From contig SCFE01000058.1 of the NCBI GenBank assembly GCA_004352715.1, forward strand, positions 567,099 through 631,098: DNA of 64,000 bases, given 5' to 3'. The DNA comes from Hofstenia miamia. Lineage: Eukaryota; Xenacoelomorpha; Acoela. Numbering within the stretch: the stretch's first letter is position 1; the number at the start of each line of letters is the position of its first letter. The notes under the pieces are model-generated. The model searched no databases. It was not told the DNA's origin and worked only from the letters and a program-made list of their open reading frames with translations. Shown one piece after another: positions 57,949-64,000 of the stretch. Position numbers and translations under genes: made by a program.

Positions 57949-60522
57949 TCAAGATAACTTCAGCACTTTTTGTTTTGGCTCTCTGCTTGAAGTAGCAAAA
58001 GATGTGTAGTTGTTAAGAAAGATGTTTGAAAGAATCTTAACACCTCGTTTGTCAATTTCAAAGTGATAGTAGTCCTTCAAACACGTAAGAATGTTTGACA
58101 AGGATGTAATGCACACTTGTGTTTTCACTTCTCCAAATAACACGCACGCAAGGAATGCAAATTGGCAGAGAGTATCGTTTGGTATCCTTAATTTACCACG
58201 GTTGAGTTCATTTGTAAATTTACCAAATTTTTCAAAGTTAATTTAGGTGTCCTCGATTGATTCTACTTCAGTCTTAAAAGCAAGATACCCGGCAATGTAT
58301 AACAAGGTTTCCTTGACAGAATTCGGGATGCTATCTTCTAAGATTTCCATCTCTTCAAAGATGTTCAGAGAATCCTCATCCATGTTGAAGCTGCAAAGAT
58401 CGCACTGATAGCCCGAATTTGCCTCAATTTCGAAAAGGTTTTGCCGGTAACATTTGAGNTTCTAAGATTTCCATCTCTTCAAAGATGTTCAGAGAATCCT
58501 CATTCATGTTGAAGCTGCAAAAATCGCACTGATTTTGCCTCAATTTCGAAGAAGTTTTGCCGGTAACATTTGAGCATGATATTAGTTTGATGAATAGCAA
58601 GTTTTTCTAATTCTAATACTTGACGAATATTAATAAAGTATGCTCCACCAACTCCTTGTCTTAACCTACCGAACATATTTTCAAGTGAATCAGTTGTAAG
58701 TAAACCAAACAGTATATACTCGTGTGTAGAAGTCAAAAGCTGTTTAGCAATGTCGACAAATCCTCGACATGTTACATAAAGAGCTTTAGCTGTATCTTTG
58801 GTAAGACATTTGCATCTTTTTCCTCTTTGTTCTGCCATATTGTCAGCTATATTTGCCAAGTTCAACAGAAAATTTAACCTCTGATCTGAAGCATCTTTTA
58901 TTGGAGCCATGTTGGGGTCATTGAATCTATTGTCACCGTATGGGTTTTTGTATTTGAAGATTTTCCAAAATCGAACAAATATTTAAACAAAATAAACTGT
59001 TCCTTCATTATTGTGAACTGCTGCATTGGATTTTAAATCTGCAATTGTGTCATCTGAGAAGATATTGAGAAATGTTGCTACTCTTTGACATTCAATTGGT
59101 TTAGGGAAGACACTGACTTCTTCGAGATGTAATGGCCGGAACATGTCTTTTTTCTCCAAATTAAGTAAGTCCACAATGTCACTCCATTTAGCTGTGTGAT
59201 GCTGCTCTTCGTCAGTAAACTCAATTACCTGCTGTTTCTCTGTTATCCAATTATTTCGAACAGACTTCAGGAGGTGTACGAATTCAAACAGCAGATATAA
59301 ACCATTTTCTGCTAGCAAGGGTTTTTTAACTTGACATTTGAATTTAGAATAGAAACACTGATTAGTTCTTTTGTAGTCGCATATGATACCAAAGAGATTA
59401 CCACCTGCCTCTTCTATGCAATTCCAAATAATCATAAATTGTTCAAACAAAAATGCAGCATTAAGACATTTAACTGGTAACATCTTATATAGAATAGTTG
59501 GACCACCAAAGAAATTGACAATTTGAAAAGCAAGCATTGTGTTTGCTAATTCATCTGGTCTATTAAGTACTCTACCAAATATGGAGCCTGCATGCAAAAG
59601 TAGAGCCGGTTTAACATACACTTCATCAATGAACAGTAATCACGTCGTTTGACGATTTTCTACACCACTAAAAAAGCCTTGTAGGATTTGATTATCTTTC
59701 ACATTATTACATTTAGATGTTAGACGAGTAAGAGTGGCAATACTTGGTAACTGATAATCTTCAAGGAAACGTTTGTACAAAGCTCTGCTTGTGGCAAAAT
59801 ATTCAAATGCTCGTACTAGTGTTTCAGGCGAATATTTCCTTTGACTTACATTACATGAAGATGAAGTTGATGAGACCTGATCGATAAGAACGTTTTCCTT
59901 CCCAGTTACATTCATATTACAGACAAATGAAATGGCTTCTTCGACAGCTGACAATGAGATGAGACGAGTGATGCGGTTCACTGACAATGGCTTGAAGGTG
60001 ACACGACTGCCATAGTGATATGCTGTAAACGAAAAGTCTTCACGAATTTGTAGTAAAAACTTTGGAATACAGGTAGGAGTGAAATATTCCAACGATTGAA
60101 TTGTAATACCATTATTTGCAGCAAAAGTACTTAATTGGAATATGATCAAAAAAGCTTTTCTTCGGTTGATAATGCCCAATTTCAATTGATCGAGACTTCT
60201 GATGCCATCTCCTTCAATAAAATACTGTAACAAGTCAGGCTGAAAACGTCTTACCGCAGCACTGCTTCGCTTTGTAGAACGCAGTTTTGCTGGAGTTGAA
60301 GGCCACAGACTTGCAGGTAATCCTTTAAATACAGATGGGGATTTTTTGGCCATAGTTTTCCATGAGCAGTTATTGTTTCATACCCGGGCGGCCAGTGTCT
60401 TTCACATACAACTGTAGCATTAGATGTGGGAAGATTGGTTCTCGAGATAGCTTTTCTCCATGCTTCCTTTTCTTCGTTCTTAATAGGAAATCTGAACACT
60501 TTTTTTATTTTCTTCATTACTA
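57949..60522 (-). pseudogene. P-element/THAP9-type transposase
   Basis: Starting at the gap edge (60522): second half of a THAP zinc finger (W, then VCERHW carrying the last C and H of the C2CH set, and KLWPKNP). A one-base frame shift follows near 60345 in an aaaaaatcccc run. From 60353 to 58500 the frame is the same, broken only by TGA (59640-59642) and TAA (58983-58985). It includes SVFKGLPASLWPSTP, LLFIDEVYVKPALLLH, FFGGPTILYKMLPVKCL, GIICDYKRTNQCF, LLFEFVHLLKSVRNNW, and MAPIKDASD, LTKDTAKALY, DSLENMFGRLRQGVGGAYF. After the duplicated patch at 58336-58574 come ETLLYIAGYLAFK and KLRIPNDTL, a further TAA, and the tail to 57949. It aligns along the whole P/THAP9 family order. Dead by stops, but recently so. 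Confidence 0.85.
58336..58574. repeat. direct copy around single N in the P-type transposase
   Basis: 58336-58458 and 58460-58574 are the same sequence around the N at 58459, with a few substitutions. An 8-base stretch (agcccgaa) is present in the first and absent in the second. On the minus strand the longer version keeps the family frame (GYQCDLCSF, DEDSLNIF) and the shorter one shifts it. These are probably two alleles or two element copies, left unmerged. Confidence 0.85.
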
Positions 60523-61540
60523 NNNNNNNNNNNNNNNNNNNNNNNNNNNNNNNNNNNNNNNNNNNNNNNNNNNNNNNNNNNNNNNNNNNNNNNNNNNNNN
60601 NNNNNNNNNNNNNNNNNNNNNNNNNNNNNNNNNNNNNNNNNNNNNNNNNNNNNNNNNNNNNNNNNNNNNNNNNNNNNNNNNNNNNNNNNNNNNNNNNNNN
60701 NNNNNNNNNNNNNNNNNNNNNNNNNNNNNNNNNNNNNNNNNNNNNNNNNNNNNNNNNNNNNNNNNNNNNNNNNNNNNNNNNNNNNNNNNNNNNNNNNNNN
60801 NNNNNNNNNNNNNNNNNNNNNNNNNNNNNNNNNNNNNNNNNNNNNNNNNNNNNNNNNNNNNNNNNNNNNNNNNNNNNNNNNNNNNNNNNNNNNNNNNNNN
60901 NNNNNNNNNNNNNNNNNNNNNNNNNNNNNNNNNNNNNNNNNNNNNNNNNNNNNNNNNNNNNNNNNNNNNNNNNNNNNNNNNNNNNNNNNNNNNNNNNNNN
61001 NNNNNNNNNNNNNNNNNNNNNNNNNNNNNNNNNNNNNNNNNNNNNNNNNNNNNNNNNNNNNNNNNNNNNNNNNNNNNNNNNNNNNNNNNNNNNNNNNNNN
61101 NNNNNNNNNNNNNNNNNNNNNNNNNNNNNNNNNNNNNNNNNNNNNNNNNNNNNNNNNNNNNNNNNNNNNNNNNNNNNNNNNNNNNNNNNNNNNNNNNNNN
61201 NNNNNNNNNNNNNNNNNNNNNNNNNNNNNNNNNNNNNNNNNNNNNNNNNNNNNNNNNNNNNNNNNNNNNNNNNNNNNNNNNNNNNNNNNNNNNNNNNNNN
61301 NNNNNNNNNNNNNNNNNNNNNNNNNNNNNNNNNNNNNNNNNNNNNNNNNNNNNNNNNNNNNNNNNNNNNNNNNNNNNNNNNNNNNNNNNNNNNNNNNNNN
61401 NNNNNNNNNNNNNNNNNNNNNNNNNNNNNNNNNNNNNNNNNNNNNNNNNNNNNNNNNNNNNNNNNNNNNNNNNNNNNNNNNNNNNNNNNNNNNNNNNNNN
61501 NNNNNNNNNNNNNNNNNNNNNNTATATATATATATATATT
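60523..61540. repeat. 1000-base gap with (TA)n right edge
   Basis: N bases 60523-61522, exactly 1000, then TA repeats. The gap swallows the start of the THAP domain. All long open frames drawn across it are artefacts. Confidence 0.95.
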
Positions 61541-61582
61541 TGAAAAACAAAAAACAAAATAAAACATAAATTTAACAAAGCG

Positions 61583-61609
61583 TTTCGCAGCTTAACATCG
61601 CTTCATCAG
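61583..61609 (-). other. hammerhead-like core motif, second site
   Basis: Minus strand: CTGATGA, A, GC ... GC, GAAAC. It has the same layout as at 602-629, with only 2 bp in the supposed stem II. It lies downstream of the minus-strand LINE remnant. Probably a terminal piece of a Penelope-like or similar element. Confidence 0.25.
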
Positions 61610-61879
61610 GTTAAAATTAAATCAGTAAATAATATTTTACAAAATTTGTCTAATTAAATTATGTAAAGTTCATTATAAATTTGATTGTTCATCAAAGTTT
61701 GATTTCTATTTAGATAAGATAAGTATTTATTAATAATCAGAAAGTACATCTGATAGTCATCTAAAACAGCCTTTATACATAATTGATAAAAAGTACAATC
61801 TGCAATCATGGTACCAAATTTCAAGTTCTCAAAAAAAGAGTTGGGAACAAGTTTTTAAACTTCTTGATAATTAAATTAT

Positions 61880-62830
61880 AATGTGCAGGATTCCGTTTCT
61901 TCAAATGTTATTTACCCTATGTGCTGCGTACTGGTAAGGCGTCCTCCAAAACATGATTGTCCGTAAGCAATATAGTTTCATATAAATATGAATCTGCTTC
62001 ACAAACTAATTGTTGAAACGGCTTAAGATCTTCAATTACACCATAAGTAACCAGTTGCTTTTGAAGTGCATCGATTTTATTCTGTTCACCCAAATTAACC
62101 CCACCCCAAACAGTCAGGCAATACTTTATTTGACTAAGGAATAAACAGATATACAGGGTTGTAATTCAACAAAATTGTAGCCAATGGATTTCAGTTTTTT
62201 GAGAAGTTACACTTTCTATGCAAGTTTACTGCAAAGTAATCGAGCATTTTCATGAAAGGGTCAAATCATATAATACAGTAATTCCCAGTATTTTTGCATG
62301 CTTTATTTGTTTGATTCCGAAGATTTCACCAGGATCAGTGTCACATGACCAGTTCAAAAATAGTTCTACTGACTTTGAGGCATTTAAAACAAAGTTATTT
62401 GCATTACACCAATTTTTTATATGTTTCAAAACTTTTTCAAAAATGTCAGATTTCTTACCAGCAACTACTATTGTTATATCATCGGCAAACTTCGTTAGAC
62501 GAACATCTTCATGATGATATGACAGTACGTCATAAACAATATTGAATAAGGGAAGCCCTAAGACAGTACCTTGCGGTACGCCACTGTTGGTGTCTCCATT
62601 CATTTCTACATACTGGCACTGGTGAGAAACAAAATCGCATACTAGATTAACTATGTGAGGTTTGTCTTTCAACACTTCTAATAACTTCTCAATTACAGTG
62701 CTTCTGCGAACTTTTTGGAAAGCCGTGCTTAAATCTAAGGCAAGCACAATAACATAATTAACATAATTATACTTCTGACTCTTGTAGAAATTTTGAATGT
62801 CCTGGAGAATTTCGTTGTTTCGTCTGATAC
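61880..62830 (-). pseudogene. CR1/Jockey-like LINE, RT and C-terminal part
   Basis: Minus strand from about 62830: NEILQDIQNFYKS, VLALDLSTAFQKV (motif A), GVPQGTVLGLPLFNIVYDVL, TKFADDITIVVAGKK (catalytic DD), then AKILGITVLYDLTLS. A frame change follows and YICLFLSQIKYCLTVWGG, KIDALQKQLV and ADSYLYETILL run to about 61920. This is the normal RT to C-terminal order of CR1-like LINEs. The open part 62747-62250 alone is 165 codons. 5' truncated, with frame breaks. Confidence 0.85.
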
Positions 62831-62864
62831 GATTTCTCTACTTAATCATACTATAAACCGCTAT

Positions 62865-63535
62865 CTGTTTTAAAAGACCTTGGAGTTATAGTCAGTTTTG
62901 ATCTTAGCTGGTCTGCACATATTACCCAAAAGCTAAAATCATGCAATACCACTCTTCTTTCGCGAAAACGTAACATTACGTCAATATCCGTAAAGTTAAC
63001 TCTCTACAAGTCCTTAATTATTTCTAGATTGATCGACGTCTCACCCGCGTGGCACACTGATATCACTCGAGTTACCTTGCTTGAAACATTTCAAGGACGA
63101 TGCACCAAATGGATTGAAAATTCTGATGGCTACATAAAACGTCTAAATCGATTAAAGGTGCTTCCTATAGCCTACAAACTTCAGGTGATGGATTTATTAT
63201 TTTTTAACAAAATGCGAAATGGCTATTACGATTTAGAGCCTTTTTTCCTATCTTTGCCTCTATGTACAATCACGACCTGGTTTGAGATCTCAAAATATTG
63301 TCATTTTTAGATCTCGATTGCTCCATAAAAGAAGATGCATGACATTTTTTTAAAATCGTATTGATTTGTTGGGGAACTTCATCCAAGCCTCAGCTCCGAG
63401 ACTTCTTCTGGGAACGTTTTATGCAAAGATATGAAAAAGGAAATTCGTGCTCGAAACATGCTATTTGTTTATGCCCAACATGTCGATCCTCATTGACTCA
63501 TATGGAGAAATTGAGAACAGCGTTTTTGTAAATGT
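62865..63535 (+). pseudogene. second LINE, C-terminal part, opposite strand
   Basis: Plus-strand frame from about 62875: DLGVIVSFDLSWSAHIT, then LKSCNTTLLSRKR, VKLTLYKSLIISRLI, TLLETFQGRCTKWI, RLNRLKVLPIAYKLQVMDLL and FFNKMRNGYY to a stop at 63310. Further pieces in other frames (NRIDLLGN; ERFMQRYEKGN) continue the LINE tail to about 63535. It repeats the L-G-V motif that the minus-strand copy also has, so it is a separate element inserted head to head with it. Confidence 0.8.
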
Positions 63536-64000
63536 TGTAGCCATCTAACGGATCAATTTGAAAATGTATATTGCCAGCAAAATTAAAATTTACAATTTAT
63601 GCTGACAGAAAATGCTTTGTAGGAATTAATTATAGCATTCTCTTATCGAATGCCAGCAAGGCTGTTACCATAAATATTTAGCGCGTTGCAAAATGAATCA
63701 ATAACAACCTATAAAAGCTTTTATGAACATTTTCTAAACAGTGGATATAGTTATTTTGACATCTACGTCTAAACAAACAAAACCGTTAATCCTATTTAAA
63801 TATTGCAACTATGAGATGAACTTGTTCAATGCATATAGAACAATTTTGTATACTGTAAACTATCTTGCTTTATTTGAGTTTGCATGAAAATTACATTAAG
63901 AATGAAGGCAATTCATAAAAATTAATAGTTTGTCTAGCGGCATATTTAAATCAATCATTTTAGGCATATTCAAACTGCAGATTACAAACATTCACTAGCA
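63536..64000. other. AT-rich, nothing recognised
   Basis: No frame or repeat of note to the window end. Confidence 0.4.

Noticed and set aside
60251-61578. Long open frames across 60523-61522 (and similarly 33444-34045, 35051-36050, 8468-8650, 10914-11196, 13166-13364)
   Set aside because: They are strings of X from N bases with Ile-Tyr repeats from TA tracts. Only the THAP piece beside the last gap is real coding sequence.
61880-63535. A single LINE with a 5' inversion (twin priming)
   Set aside because: Both halves contain the L-G-V/I...LSW-type region and a C-terminal part, so they overlap in the element and cannot be one copy split at a point.
1-64000. CRISPR arrays, rRNA, tRNA or bacterial operons
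   Set aside because: No regularly spaced conserved repeats of the right kind, no rRNA segments and no convincing cloverleaf with A and B boxes were seen; the coding style is eukaryotic.

Overview
The window is nuclear DNA from an AT-rich animal genome, almost certainly an invertebrate. Evidence for this is the GT-AG introns, calcium-binding EGF modules each on its own phase 1-1 exon, an adhesion-GPCR-type seven-helix region, and a dense mix of animal transposon families (mariner, Tc1, piggyBac, hAT-like, P/THAP, Penelope-like and several LINEs). No feature fixes the species. There are no bacterial-style operons, no CRISPR array and no rRNA or tRNA gene that I can see.

Host genes, all on the + strand. 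(1) A mosaic cell-surface gene starts at 17128 with a signal peptide and a PAN/apple-like module. It continues with five intact EGF exons (20016-23648), and a sixth EGF exon at 27099 runs into a stop codon. Exons for TM4 to TM7 of an adhesion-family GPCR and a cytoplasmic tail lie at 50476-53145. Splice phases allow these to be one gene of about 36 kb, but the GAIN/GPS region and TM2-TM3 were not found. A damaged EGF exon at 1630 hints at a second, upstream relative. (2) A PLAC8-type cysteine-rich membrane protein begins at 45092, between the EGF and 7TM blocks.

The rest is mostly transposon-derived. A Penelope-like GIY-YIG fragment lies at 0.6-1.1 kb and an internally deleted mariner at 2.2-3.0 kb. 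Tc1 remains are at 14 kb, LINE RT remains at 18.5 and 28.5 kb, and piggyBac remains at 30.7-32.1 kb with a P-like tail at 32.4-33.3 kb. A nearly intact Tc1 element with clean inverted ends occupies 36.15-38.0 kb. A non-autonomous hAT-like element with 8-bp target duplication lies at 39.3-40.2 kb. A P/THAP-type transposase pseudogene covers 57.9-60.5 kb (- strand), and two divergently oriented LINE fragments lie at 61.9-63.5 kb.

Assembly quality matters here. Seven long N-gaps occur, most of them edged by (TA)n. At the single-N positions 5839, 37137, 47446/47501 and 58459, near-identical sequence lies on both sides, so these local duplications look like unmerged contig ends or haplotypes. In particular, the apparent 484-residue Tc1 transposase is very probably about 338 residues in reality.
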